This document shows, in pieces, positions 23,111-30,885 of a stretch of DNA of 30,885 nt. The stretch covers positions 1 through 30,885 of the forward strand of contig CAYVTD010000036.1 in assembly GCA_964454445.1 (NCBI GenBank). The letters are read 5' to 3'. A model generated the notes under the pieces. That model made no database searches. It was not told the DNA's origin and was given only the letters and a program-made list of their open reading frames with translations. The stretch is from CAYVTD01 sp964454445. GTDB taxonomy: Bacteria; Bacteroidota; Ignavibacteria; Kapaibacteriales; UBA2268. The position numbers were made by a program, and so were the translations under genes. The first letter of the stretch is position 1; the number at the start of each line of letters is the position of its first letter.

Positions 23111-23118
23111 GTTTCAAT

Positions 23119-24588
23119 CTAAAAAAGATTGCCTCTTCCCAATAAAAAATCAGGGTCAAACACTGATTTAATCTCTTTCATCTTTTCAATTATTTCTTTT
23201 CCATACATTTGCAACAAAAATTCTTTTTTTATCTTGCCGATGCCGTGTTCGGCAGAAACTGTGCCGCCGAGCTCTAATGCCTTTTTAATACATTTATTAT
23301 AATATTCTTGTGCTATTAATTTATCATTCTCGCTTTTTGCAAATAAATTAGAATGTATGTGATTGTTGCCTATATGCCCGAAAATATAATAATCAAGTCC
23401 TGTCTCTGCTATTAAATCTTTAACACAAAAGAAATATTCACGAAAATTTTCATCAGTTACGGCGGTATCAGTACCAAATTTTCTTAAATTTTCACGGACA
23501 AGACGTTCATTAACGGCAAGAGGGAGTTCGTGGCGAAGAGTTCGGAGCTTTTCGATGCTTTTGTTGTCATTAGCCATAATGGTCTTATCCGCAAGAAGTG
23601 TATGTTCATAGACCAATTGGCTAAAGCTTTCTAAAATAACATTTTCATTTGAAGAGGTATATTCCTGTTCAAACCAAATAGCGCTATTTGCTTTTTCAGG
23701 CATTTCCTTGCTGCTATTTCTTAGATAAATAAGGGATCGCCCATCAAAATACTCGAGTAATCGCGGACAAAAGTCGCTATTATCCTTATAATCAAGCTTT
23801 TTGTTATTAATAATATTCTTTTTAGTTTTTTCTACAAAATCAAGCATTTCCTTGTCATTCTCAAAAAAAACAAGACCTGAGAAAACACTTTCAGGGAGGT
23901 CTGTTAATCTCAATACAATCTCGGAAAACACCCCCAAAGTGCCTTCGCTACCAATGAACAAATCAATGGCATCCATATCTGATTTTAAAAAATACCCTGC
24001 ATTGTGCTTCAGATCTGGAATAAATATGTCAGGAATGGAAAAAGAATAACTAATCCCTGAATCAGCAATTAATTCTAATTCTATGCCATTTGCTTTGTCT
24101 ATGCCCCGCTCGAGTTTGAGCTTGTCGCCATTTATCAAGATAATTTCAGCAGAAATAATGAAATCTCTAGTTGCACCATATTTTAATGTTCGCGAGCCGC
24201 TTGCGTTCGTTGCGGCATTGCCGCCAATGCTGCTATTCGTTTCTGTTGGATTAGGAGGATAAAACAACCCATAAGCGGCAAGTTCCTGTTGAAGTTCATT
24301 TAAGGTAACTCCCGGCTCGCAAATGGCATATTTCTGTTTTTTATCTATTTTTATCTTTTTCATTCGCTCCATCGAAATAATAGCACCACCAAGAGGACAC
24401 ACGGCACCTGTCAGTCCCGTGCCAGCACCATATATCGTTACAGGCGTTTTCTTGCTATTACAAAGAACTATTGCCTCGCGAAGCTCAAAACTGTTTTCAG
24501 GAATAAACAATATCTTTGCCCTGCCCTGGAAATTTGAGGCATCTTTCAAATATGTTGCTATTTCATCTTGATTTGTCTTTATAATCAT
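23119..24588 (-). CDS. FAD-binding 2-hydroxyacid oxidase/dehydrogenase (GlcD family)
   Basis: GlcD-type flavoenzymes oxidise D-lactate, glycolate or similar 2-hydroxyacids. The 489-residue protein shows the N-terminal PCMH-type FAD domain with YGAGTGLTGAVCPLGG (about 54-69) and PPNPTETNSSIGGNAATNASG (split across about 116-136). A C-terminal domain has FGHIGNNHIHSN (about 399-410) and SAEHGIGK (about 440-447), which supply the metal and substrate ligands. Length is normal. Enzymes of this kind usually pass electrons to a GlcF or HdrD-like iron-sulfur protein, and one is encoded 4.5 kb away at 29051. The substrate cannot be named from sequence. Confidence 0.92.
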   Translation of the reverse strand: MIIKTNQDEIATYLKDASNFQGRAKILFIPENSFELREAIVLCNSKKTPVTIYGAGTGLTGAVCPLGGAIISMERMKKIKIDKKQKYAICEPGVTLNELQQELAAYGLFYPPNPTETNSSIGGNAATNASGSRTLKYGATRDFIISAEIILINGDKLKLERGIDKANGIELELIADSGISYSFSIPDIFIPDLKHNAGYFLKSDMDAIDLFIGSEGTLGVFSEIVLRLTDLPESVFSGLVFFENDKEMLDFVEKTKKNIINNKKLDYKDNSDFCPRLLEYFDGRSLIYLRNSSKEMPEKANSAIWFEQEYTSSNENVILESFSQLVYEHTLLADKTIMANDNKSIEKLRTLRHELPLAVNERLVRENLRKFGTDTAVTDENFREYFFCVKDLIAETGLDYYIFGHIGNNHIHSNLFAKSENDKLIAQEYYNKCIKKALELGGTVSAEHGIGKIKKEFLLQMYGKEIIEKMKEIKSVFDPDFLLGRGNLF

Positions 24589-24678
24589 AATTATTTCGAT
24601 AAGTTATTTGATTCTGATATTTCTAATAATCATAAAAAATGATTATTTTAGAATTAAAAATATTGGATGTAAGAAATA

Positions 24679-25512
24679 ATGAAAATAATTAGATTTTCGT
24701 TTTTCGTATTGGCAATGACTGTTGTTGTTTCGACGTATCTTTTCGCTCAAGATTATAAATTACAACGGCAAAAAGACATATCGTTCAGTTTGCATCCTCG
24801 TATAGGAGTAGCAGGTAATTATCATTCAGCTAACTTTGTTTTTTTCAAAGGCATGGCAGATTGTGGCACAGTGGAAAGCAGTTTTGGAATTGGTTTTTCG
24901 GCAGGTATAGCGATTGAAAAACATATTTCTTTAAAATCAGCTTTCAGTCTAGGATTTAACTACGTCAATCGCGGCATTCAATTCAATAATGAAAACAAAT
25001 ATCCAATGCGCAACATTGACGGCACTTTGACAAGTGTTGTAACAAATACATCACTCGCTATTTCTTTATCATTTTTTGAGATTCAACCCGATTTCCGATT
25101 TTTAATCTCAGAGGATTTGTTTGGTGGAGCTTTTCGCACAGTAGCTGGAATAAGAATGTTATTGCCTCTTACAAATAGCTTCGAGCAAAGCGAACATATA
25201 GTTACGCCTTCTTCTGCAGTTTTTCTATCAACTCAAACACAAAATCGCCTGCTTGCCTCTGGTGATATACACTCGATAGGAGGTTTTTGGTTTGGGTTAT
25301 GCTTTGGCTTTGAAAATCAAATAGAATTAAGTGAAAACTACCGTTTTTCACAGCAGTTATTGCTCGATTACAATTTTGGCAACTTATGTACGGATGCCGA
25401 TTGGAAAATACTTGGCTTTCGTCTCGAAATTGGCTTTCCTATCTGCTTAAGCTCAAAACCCGAAAAGACGCAATTATCTCCAAAAGAACAAAAGCCACCA
25501 CTAATGAATTAA
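24679..25512 (+). CDS. Outer-membrane beta-barrel-like protein
   Basis: The 277-residue product begins with a Sec signal peptide ending near LFAQ. It continues with ISFSLHPRIGVAGNYH and alternating polar/hydrophobic strands typical of small outer-membrane barrels. The C-terminal end is a short basic, Pro-rich tail, not a terminal aromatic. It is transcribed divergently from the FAD oxidase, 90 bp apart, and converges on the sigma-54 activator. I cannot assign a function. Confidence 0.75.
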   Translation: MKIIRFSFFVLAMTVVVSTYLFAQDYKLQRQKDISFSLHPRIGVAGNYHSANFVFFKGMADCGTVESSFGIGFSAGIAIEKHISLKSAFSLGFNYVNRGIQFNNENKYPMRNIDGTLTSVVTNTSLAISLSFFEIQPDFRFLISEDLFGGAFRTVAGIRMLLPLTNSFEQSEHIVTPSSAVFLSTQTQNRLLASGDIHSIGGFWFGLCFGFENQIELSENYRFSQQLLLDYNFGNLCTDADWKILGFRLEIGFPICLSSKPEKTQLSPKEQKPPLMN

Positions 25513-25519
25513 ACCATCA

Positions 25520-26824
25520 TTACTCTATGCCATAGTTTCTAATTTTTCGCCATAGAGTAGTCCTGTGCATGCCTAGCTCAAGAGCAGCTATGGATTTATT
25601 GCCCTTGTTCCGCCTAAGTGAATTTAAAATAAGATCTTTTTCGCTACTAACATCAATAATGGTTTTAATAGATTCAGCCATATTAATAATACTCTTGGGC
25701 AAGTGTTGCGGCATTATCACCGGTTTGTTGCACATCACAAAAGAATGTTCGATAGCATTCTCCAACTCTCTAACGTTTCCCGGGAAAGGATACTTTAGCA
25801 AAATCCCGAGTGCTTCCGGCGAAACGCCTTGAATAGCTTTATTTGTTATTTTCCTGTATTTATTCACAAAGTGGGAGGCAAGAACTGGTATGTCTTCGGG
25901 GCGATCCTTCAGAGATGGGACATTAATTTCCACAACATTAATTCTATAATAAAGATCTTCGCGGAATTTCCCTTCTTCAATTAGCTTTTGCAGGTTTGCA
26001 TTTGTAGCGGCAATGATTCTTGCATCAGATTGCAAGGTTTTCGACGAACCAAGCGGACGATACTCCCCATTGTTAAGCACTCTTAGCAGTTTGACTTGTA
26101 AAGCAAGGTCCATTTCGCTAATCTCGTCGAGGAGTAAAGTACCACCATTTGCCAAGCAGAATTGCCCTGGACGGTCTTTTTTTGCATCGGTAAAGGCGCC
26201 TTTTTCGTGCCCGAATAACTCCGATTCGAGTAATTGAGCAGGAAGAGCAGCACAATTTATTTTTATATATGGACCATATTTTCTTTGACTGAGATTGTGA
26301 ATAACCTCGGCAAAAAGTTCTTTTCCTGCACCGCTCGGACCAAGAATCAATACATTGCAACCTGATTCGGCAATATTGGGCAATGTAGCTATGATCTTCT
26401 GCATATTAGCATTTACGCTAACTATCGAGGTTATGGACCCCTTCATCTCGAGAAGTTTTTGCAGGTGGTCTATTTCTGATTCATCAGTAAAAAACTCAAC
26501 TGCCCCAATTATCTCGTTACTATCATCTTCCAACATCCTTGTTGTTACACATATAGGCTTCTCGCAGCCATCTTTGGTGATGATATTAACGTGTACATTT
26601 TCGACAGATTCCTGTGTTTTCAATGTATCTTTCAAGGCGCATCTTTTATGGCAGATTTCAGTCCGAAAAATATCGAAACAATACCTGCCCACCGCTTCAG
26701 CTGAAGTAAACCCTGTAATTCTTTCAGCTGATTTATTGAAACTCGTTATCCTGCATTTATTATCAACAGTAAATACGCCATCTCTCATGCTATCGAAGAT
26801 TACTTCACTAATCTTTTTTCTCAT
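25520..26824 (-). CDS. PAS-domain sigma-54-dependent transcriptional activator
   Basis: This enhancer-binding protein uses ATP to open promoters held by sigma-54 RNA polymerase. The 434-residue protein has an N-terminal PAS domain (about 5-115) with a C-x3-C pair (Cys58 and Cys62), then the AAA+ domain: Walker A GPSGAGKE (162-169), the sigma-54 contact loop GAFTDA (209-214) and Walker B LLLDEI (230-235). A Fis-type helix-turn-helix follows (about 390-430). The contact loop has Asp in place of the second Gly of GAFTGA. There is no receiver domain, so the PAS domain probably senses a ligand or redox state directly. It lies 107 bp downstream of the usp gene. A sigma-54 promoter and dyad repeats upstream of the DUF1847 gene make that operon its likely target. 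Confidence 0.94.
   Translation of the reverse strand: MRKKISEVIFDSMRDGVFTVDNKCRITSFNKSAERITGFTSAEAVGRYCFDIFRTEICHKRCALKDTLKTQESVENVHVNIITKDGCEKPICVTTRMLEDDSNEIIGAVEFFTDESEIDHLQKLLEMKGSITSIVSVNANMQKIIATLPNIAESGCNVLILGPSGAGKELFAEVIHNLSQRKYGPYIKINCAALPAQLLESELFGHEKGAFTDAKKDRPGQFCLANGGTLLLDEISEMDLALQVKLLRVLNNGEYRPLGSSKTLQSDARIIAATNANLQKLIEEGKFREDLYYRINVVEINVPSLKDRPEDIPVLASHFVNKYRKITNKAIQGVSPEALGILLKYPFPGNVRELENAIEHSFVMCNKPVIMPQHLPKSIINMAESIKTIIDVSSEKDLILNSLRRNKGNKSIAALELGMHRTTLWRKIRNYGIE
25521..25559. repeat. Inverted repeat at the convergent end of the sigma-54 activator gene
   Basis: TACTCTATG (25521-25529) and CATAGAGTA (25551-25559) form nine-base arms around a 21-base loop between the ends of two convergent genes. 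The stem overlaps the last codons of the activator. No T tract follows, so it is a doubtful terminator. Confidence 0.4.
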
Positions 26825-26931
26825 TTCTTTTGTATATTCAATAATTAAAACTTAATTATCCAATATTACAAAATTAAGATTAAAAGTTTATTAATAAAAC
26901 TTATAAAAAATCTGTGTATTAATTGTGTCTT

Positions 26932-27474
26932 TTACACAGCCATAATTTCTTCGTTCAATTCGCAAAGCTTATCTGAGTCAATGCCAAGCTTGTCGCTGAT
27001 GTGTAGTGCCTGCCGATTTAAGAAAAATTGATCTTTATGATGAGGCCCAACTAACACCACTGGTGAAATAAACCGCTGAGCAAAATGCTCGATGGTATTG
27101 TCAACAAACGTTGCATTAAACTCTGGATAACCAAGCACAAGCACTTGAAACTCTCTAATTAATAAACACCTGTGAAGCTCTGTCCAGCTTTTGTCGTAAC
27201 AAACCCTGAACCCAACATCGAGAAACTCACCAGCAAGTTCGTCGTAATAAAGACGCAATTGCTTTTCTTCTTTTATGGCAAGTTCATCTAATTCTTTTAA
27301 ATTAAGATTTTTAGAGCTATTATCATCTGGATTGTACGGGTCTTGCAAAAAATGGAAGACATTCAGCTTCAATCCACATCGCTTTGAAAGCTGGAGAGCA
27401 TAATCGAATGCCCAATCACCCTGTTTTGAATAATGGGCGGCAAATCCTACTGCATTAAATGTTGGTATAGCCAT
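26932..27474 (-). CDS. Universal stress protein (UspA-like)
   Basis: The 180-residue product reads as a UspA alpha/beta fold: VGFAAHYSKQGDWAFDYALQL at the start (split motif about 9-29), LKLNVFHF as the second strand, VLVLGYPE (about 111-118) and a final strand SPVVLVGP (about 136-143). The ATP-binding G-x2-G-x9-G(S/T) motif is not evident, so it is probably the non-nucleotide-binding type. GAAAGG lies nine bases before the ATG. It is 66 nt downstream of the DUF1847 gene and 107 bp upstream of the sigma-54 activator, all on the same strand, so the three may share the sigma-54 transcript. Confidence 0.75.
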   Translation of the reverse strand: MAIPTFNAVGFAAHYSKQGDWAFDYALQLSKRCGLKLNVFHFLQDPYNPDDNSSKNLNLKELDELAIKEEKQLRLYYDELAGEFLDVGFRVCYDKSWTELHRCLLIREFQVLVLGYPEFNATFVDNTIEHFAQRFISPVVLVGPHHKDQFFLNRQALHISDKLGIDSDKLCELNEEIMAV

Positions 27475-27540
27475 TGCTTTTATCCTTTCGCATTTTTTTT
27501 AGAAAACTTTAATTAAAATAATATACTTATTGATAGAAAA

Positions 27541-28497
27541 TTATTTCATTCTTTCAGCTGTTGCTTCTTTTAAATAATAATCCGAGTAAATTGCTCCTAT
27601 CGGATTGTTAGCCAGCGATTTATCCTTTACAAAAAGGGTTGTGCAAGGCGCCTTGCTTGCTCCTGAAAACAGACAATCACTACCGATACACAAACCGACA
27701 ATCACATTCAGATCTGTCCCAAGATTATTTAAAATTTGTGCCTGAACCATGGGAGAACAAGAAATTTTAGGATTTTCGCCTTTACTCATCTCGCTAAGTT
27801 TCTCCCCGCCGGCTTTGCAACACACAGCATGAACGTCAAAAAAGCGTCTCAATACTGATGCAAGGATTTCCGTTGGCTCACTTAACTCGGTACAGTAAGC
27901 AATACCAATTTTCTTGTATTTCATTCCCAAAGCATAGTATATCAATTCCGACAGCCGGCAAAGTGTCCGCTCTTCTTCCAAAGAAATATCCCTCGCTGTT
28001 TCGAGCATCTTTGTTTCTGTTGCATCGAGAAAATCAAAAGTGAAATTTATTAGATATGGGCAACTCATACCCGATTCGCACTCTTTGCTTTGGCAGGCAA
28101 GGCAGTCAAGGTTCTTTGAAATATGGGTTTGTTTCGTGATAACTTCGCTCTCGCTAATAACATTATTTGTCAAGCGGTAATTACCTAAACCATTATTAAA
28201 ACCATTTTTTGAAATTGCATCAAAAATCTCTTCCTTGTCCCCTGCAACATTGTCTATAACACTTATTCCCATAGACATAGCCATTTCCTTGTGATCTTTG
28301 TTTATGCCTCCACAAACGAGCTTGTTCACCCGTTTCTGGGCAAAAAGCTGCAACAAATCTTGCCAGTTGCTTTCTTCTATTGCCAATTCAGTTTGTGATA
28401 TAGGCTCGTTGTGAGATAAACGCAGCAAAACAACTGAGTCGGCTATTGTGCAACGCGGTGAAATCCGGTTGGCAAATATGGGTATTGCTATTAGCAT
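27541..28497 (-). CDS. NifX-like domain fused to a DUF1847 cysteine-rich domain
   Basis: The start is placed at 28497, where AGGA lies eight bases upstream and the protein begins MLIAIPIFANRISPRC. The open frame upstream to 28584 includes the promoter, so it is not coding. Residues 1-95 read as a dinitrogenase iron-molybdenum cofactor (NifX/NifY) type domain with LVCGGINKDHKEMAMSMGI. A cysteine cluster follows (C132, C135, C140, C146). The C-terminal half (about 165-318) fits DUF1847, with GIAYCTEL, CCKAGGEK, GLCIGSDCLF and SKAPCTTLFVKD. The many cysteines suggest metal or cluster binding. It has a sigma-54 promoter and heads the usp and activator genes. Function is unknown; a metal or redox carrier role is inferred. 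Confidence 0.82.
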   Translation of the reverse strand: MLIAIPIFANRISPRCTIADSVVLLRLSHNEPISQTELAIEESNWQDLLQLFAQKRVNKLVCGGINKDHKEMAMSMGISVIDNVAGDKEEIFDAISKNGFNNGLGNYRLTNNVISESEVITKQTHISKNLDCLACQSKECESGMSCPYLINFTFDFLDATETKMLETARDISLEEERTLCRLSELIYYALGMKYKKIGIAYCTELSEPTEILASVLRRFFDVHAVCCKAGGEKLSEMSKGENPKISCSPMVQAQILNNLGTDLNVIVGLCIGSDCLFSGASKAPCTTLFVKDKSLANNPIGAIYSDYYLKEATAERMK

Positions 28498-28548
28498 TTT
28501 TTTTCCTGTTATTTTTCGTTTGTTACTATATAAATTTACCCTATATAT

Positions 28549-28564
28549 TGCAAGCTTTATGCCA
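28549..28564 (-). promoter_or_regulatory. Sigma-54 promoter of the DUF1847 operon
   Basis: On the - strand this reads TGGCATAAAGCTTGCA, one base from the sigma-54 consensus TGGCACRNNNNTTGCW, with the -24 GG and -12 GC exactly ten bases apart. Transcription would start near 28538, about 40 nt before the ATG at 28497. An enhancer-type activator gene lies in the same gene group. Confidence 0.85.
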
Positions 28565-28748
28565 AGTGAAACATAGTCAGCCAAGAGAGTTGCTTATTTT
28601 AAAGAAAGAATACTCAGAGCAAAAACATAATTATTGATAATCATTATAAAATCAAATAATTACGATTATAGAGATTAATTGGTGAGAAAAATAAAATTAA
28701 ATTATTAAGATATCTTGATTACTATTCAGTATTTGAAATATTAATAAA

Positions 28749-28793
28749 AAGTGTTGCATCAATGTTGCAATGCAATAAAGTGTTGCAACACTT
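28749..28793. promoter_or_regulatory. Enhancer-like cluster of TGTTGCA repeats with a 16-bp palindrome
   Basis: AAGTGTTGCA occurs at 28749 and again at 28778, and TGTTGCA also at 28763. The right-hand copy is the arm of a perfect palindrome AAGTGTTGCAACACTT (28778-28793). TTGCAT (28754) and ATGCAA (28770) form a second dyad. The cluster lies about 200 bp upstream of the sigma-54 promoter, a typical enhancer distance. Confidence 0.7.
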
Positions 28794-29050
28794 GCATCAT
28801 TCTTCCCTTGTTTAAAACTATAATAAATGAATTTATTAATAATTTCGAATTATAATTTAATTCTTTAACAAAAGTAAGAAAATTACTTCTAATCTCCAAA
28901 TAATATTATAGTTTATAAATAAATTAAATAAAATAATATTATGCTAACTAATAAACAATAATTGATTTGTCGATGAATAATATAAATTCGGTATAGTAAT
29001 TGTAAACTAATACAGAAATTGTCAATCACAATTCTATTGGAGAGATAAAA

Positions 29051-30472
29051 ATGCACGAGATGAAAACATTAAAACCTGAGGGGAGATTATATCCTTACTA
29101 TATAGAGAATCCCCCAAAAGAACAAATTGCCGAGAAATTTTTAGAAGCATTTGCGGCAGTGCTTCATTATACTGACTACAAGTCTTTGCTCGATTCCTAT
29201 TGCAAAACATCAGCAAAATGCAACAGATGTGCTGTCGCCTGTCCCATTTTCATGGTAACAGGCGATCCAAAGGATATACCATGCTATAAAACGACCATAT
29301 TATTAAATATCTATAAACGATATTTTTCCTTGGGGGGATGGTTCAAATCAAGGGTTAATCCCGAATCCTTCGAGCTAACAGAAGATGTCATAAACGAAAT
29401 GGCAGATCTTTTCTATCGTTGCACTGCTTGCAGACGCTGTACGAGGGAATGCCCGATGGGAGTTGACCATGGGCTTTTAACCCGTCTTGGCAGATATATA
29501 CTGAGTTTGATAGGTATAGTTCCCAAGGCATTGCAAGTCTCTGTAAGAGAACAACTTGAAGGCGATACGAAGAACACTTCAAAGATACCAAAACAGGCAT
29601 TGCTCAACACTCTCGACTTTCTTTCTGAAGAAATCGAAGAGATTACAGGTGTGAAAATGACATTTCCTGTTGATGAGCCGAACCGCGAGTATGTATTTTT
29701 CTGTGCTGTCAGCGATTACTTGCTCGAACCAGACACTTTAATGGGTAATGCTGCTGTTATTTATGCTGCGGGCGATTGGGATAAATGGACTATTGGCACC
29801 GGCAACTTCGATGGAATTAACTACGGCCTATTTTATAGCGACTGGCATCTCGAAGAAATCATCAAGCAATTGATTGGCGAGGTTAAGCGCTTAAATGGTA
29901 AAAAGATACTAATAGGAGAATGTGGGCATGCCTCGCGTTCAGCTCACGATTTTGTCCCTGTTTACGGAGGTAGACATCCCTATCCAGTATTTAATTTTAT
30001 GGAATATACTCTCGATTGCCTCCAAAAAGGTAAAATCAAGCTCGATCCAGATATCATTACTAAAAAGGTAACATACCACGACCCTTGCAATATAGCTCGT
30101 TCAGGATGGATTGTTGACCAACCGCGAGAAATCATCAAATCTTTCTGCAAAAATTATGTGGAAATGACACCCGGTGGACGCGAAAACTTCTGTTGTGGGG
30201 GTGGCGGCGGTCTAGTCTCTATCGACGAAATACACGAATATCGGATGTCTATCGGTGGTAAAGTCAAAGCGGAACAAATTATGAGAACGGGCGCTGAAAT
30301 TGTAATTTCGCCTTGCGCTAATTGTAAAAAACAACTAAAAGAACTAGTTGAATATTATAAGATTCCTTGCGAAGTTGTTGGTTTGCACGACCTTATTTAC
30401 AAAGCTATTTATATTCCTGGGGCAAAATCGCCTAAGGAAAGGCTCGAAGAAGCAGCAATGTTTGAAATTTAA
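29051..30472 (+). CDS. HdrD/TmcB-like iron-sulfur oxidoreductase (two 4Fe-4S sites plus CCG domain)
   Basis: The 473-residue protein has an N-terminal ferredoxin-like part with two cysteine sets: C51, C57, C60, C64 (CNRCAVACP) and C124, C127, C130, C134 (CTACRRCTRECP). Two further repeats follow. The first is degenerate, keeping only GECGHAS (about 285-291). The second keeps the full CCG pattern: HDPCNIARSG, NFCCGGGGG and SPCANCKKQL (from about 340 to 430), the site of a special [4Fe-4S] cluster or thiol-disulfide chemistry. This layout fits HdrD, TmcB and GlcF-type subunits that link cytoplasmic donors to membrane quinone cytochromes. GGAGAG precedes the start. A cytochrome b gene follows 96 bp later, which supports a membrane complex. 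The electron donor is unknown. Confidence 0.9.
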   Translation: MHEMKTLKPEGRLYPYYIENPPKEQIAEKFLEAFAAVLHYTDYKSLLDSYCKTSAKCNRCAVACPIFMVTGDPKDIPCYKTTILLNIYKRYFSLGGWFKSRVNPESFELTEDVINEMADLFYRCTACRRCTRECPMGVDHGLLTRLGRYILSLIGIVPKALQVSVREQLEGDTKNTSKIPKQALLNTLDFLSEEIEEITGVKMTFPVDEPNREYVFFCAVSDYLLEPDTLMGNAAVIYAAGDWDKWTIGTGNFDGINYGLFYSDWHLEEIIKQLIGEVKRLNGKKILIGECGHASRSAHDFVPVYGGRHPYPVFNFMEYTLDCLQKGKIKLDPDIITKKVTYHDPCNIARSGWIVDQPREIIKSFCKNYVEMTPGGRENFCCGGGGGLVSIDEIHEYRMSIGGKVKAEQIMRTGAEIVISPCANCKKQLKELVEYYKIPCEVVGLHDLIYKAIYIPGAKSPKERLEEAAMFEI

Positions 30473-30568
30473 TTTTATGTCAATAATATTAATTGTTTAT
30501 TTAATATTTATACTCTTGAAAACACTCTAAAATAAGTTTTATTTAACAATTTGTATGTAGGAGAAACA

Positions 30569-30885
30569 ATGGATTGGTGGATTGATTTCGCCAAGGGACC
30601 GCTTTTTGCAATTACATTTCTAATAATGGTCTTCGGTCTCTCAAGGCATGTATTATTACAGATTTATACACTCTTTATCGCCAAAGGCGCTAGTCTAAAA
30701 AACGTTCCCTGGAAAAGAATTCTTTTGGATATGGCAATGTGGGCTTTCCCTGTAAAACATTTGATAAAAGGTACTATTCTTTTCTCAACAGTATCGTTTA
30801 TTTTCCATATTGGTGTGATATTATTATCAGTTTTTTTAATTGATCATATAGTCCTTTGGGAAGCTTATTTTGGTATAGATTTACC
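30569..30885 (+). CDS. Membrane cytochrome b subunit (NarI/HdrE/TmcC-like), truncated by the window edge
   Basis: The ATG at 30569 follows AGGAG by six bases. The visible 105 residues begin MDWWIDFAKGPLFAITF and hold two membrane helices (about residues 10-30 and 70-95). Histidines at SRHVLL, VKHL, FHIG and IDHIVLW are placed as heme or quinone ligands would be in the nitrate-reductase gamma/HdrE/TmcC family. The 3' end is outside the window. Following the HdrD-like gene, it should be the membrane partner that exchanges electrons with the quinone pool. Confidence 0.8.
   Translation, partial: MDWWIDFAKGPLFAITFLIMVFGLSRHVLLQIYTLFIAKGASLKNVPWKRILLDMAMWAFPVKHLIKGTILFSTVSFIFHIGVILLSVFLIDHIVLWEAYFGIDL

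Larger units (their letters stand above)
28498..29050. other. Divergent regulatory region between DUF1847 and HdrD-like genes
   Basis: The 550-bp space holds no gene. It contains a sigma-54 promoter facing left and a cluster of TGTTGCA repeats near the middle (both listed separately). Bases 28800-29000 are very AT-rich. For the right-hand gene the only sigma-54-like match I find is weak (28989-29004, CGGTATAGTAATTGTA), because the essential -12 GC is GT. Confidence 0.6.

Noticed and set aside
26355..26855. 166-codon + strand open frame opposite the sigma-54 activator
   Set aside because: The opposite strand encodes all activator motifs; this frame has no family features.
28749..28793. Repeats read as a possible CRISPR fragment
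   Set aside because: Units are only 7-10 bp, irregularly spaced and palindromic, with no spacers or cas genes; enhancer sites explain them better.

Overview
The window is AT-rich bacterial DNA. It looks like the FCB side of the tree (Bacteroidota, Chlorobi, Ignavibacteria or Kapabacteria-like). The pointers are a DUF3078 outer-membrane protein, a BatA/VWA membrane protein, DAP-type MurE, lipoprotein and Sec signals typical of Gram-negative bacteria, and A-rich leaders with few strong Shine-Dalgarno sites in the housekeeping genes. No single marker fixes the genus.

Region 1 (1-8541) is accessory. It opens with the 3' end of a phage tail tape-measure gene on the + strand. A tightly packed nine-gene operon faces it on the - strand (8179 down to 409). 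In transcription order it encodes an exported VWA lipoprotein, a one-TM protein, a three-TM protein with an Asn/Ser-rich tail, a soluble protein with a possible DUF2997-like patch, a two-domain AAA+ ATPase of Ycf46-like build, a DegT-family PLP aminotransferase, a 48-residue two-TM peptide, a second lipoprotein and a secreted protein. Every junction is 30 nt or less, and one pair overlaps. The cassette lies between phage tail DNA and the 3' side of a tRNA-Phe gene, a common integration point. It is the best candidate here for an undescribed, possibly phage-borne or anti-phage, membrane-linked system.

Region 2 (8542-20451) is mostly housekeeping, nearly all on the - strand: tRNA-Phe, plsC with an ArsR-type regulator, a cluster of DnaA-box-like sites, murE, an orphan NarL-type response regulator, a DUF3078 protein, uvrA, tRNA-Val, a BatA/VWA protein with a decayed 25-bp tandem repeat at its end, and a biotin carboxylase. 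Both tRNA genes have clear intrinsic terminators.

Region 3 (20484-23110) is a decayed type II restriction-modification locus. The adenine methyltransferase looks intact. The HincII-like endonuclease has lost its middle and is frameshifted, and a small frameshifted gene lies nearby.

Region 4 (23119-30885) is energy and redox metabolism: a GlcD-type FAD oxidase, a beta-barrel protein, a PAS sigma-54 activator, a UspA-like protein, a NifX/DUF1847 protein, and divergently an HdrD/TmcB-like iron-sulfur protein followed by a truncated cytochrome b gene. A near-consensus sigma-54 promoter precedes the DUF1847 gene. A cluster of TGTTGCA repeats about 200 bp farther upstream looks like the activator's enhancer. 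This suggests a self-contained sigma-54 redox regulon.
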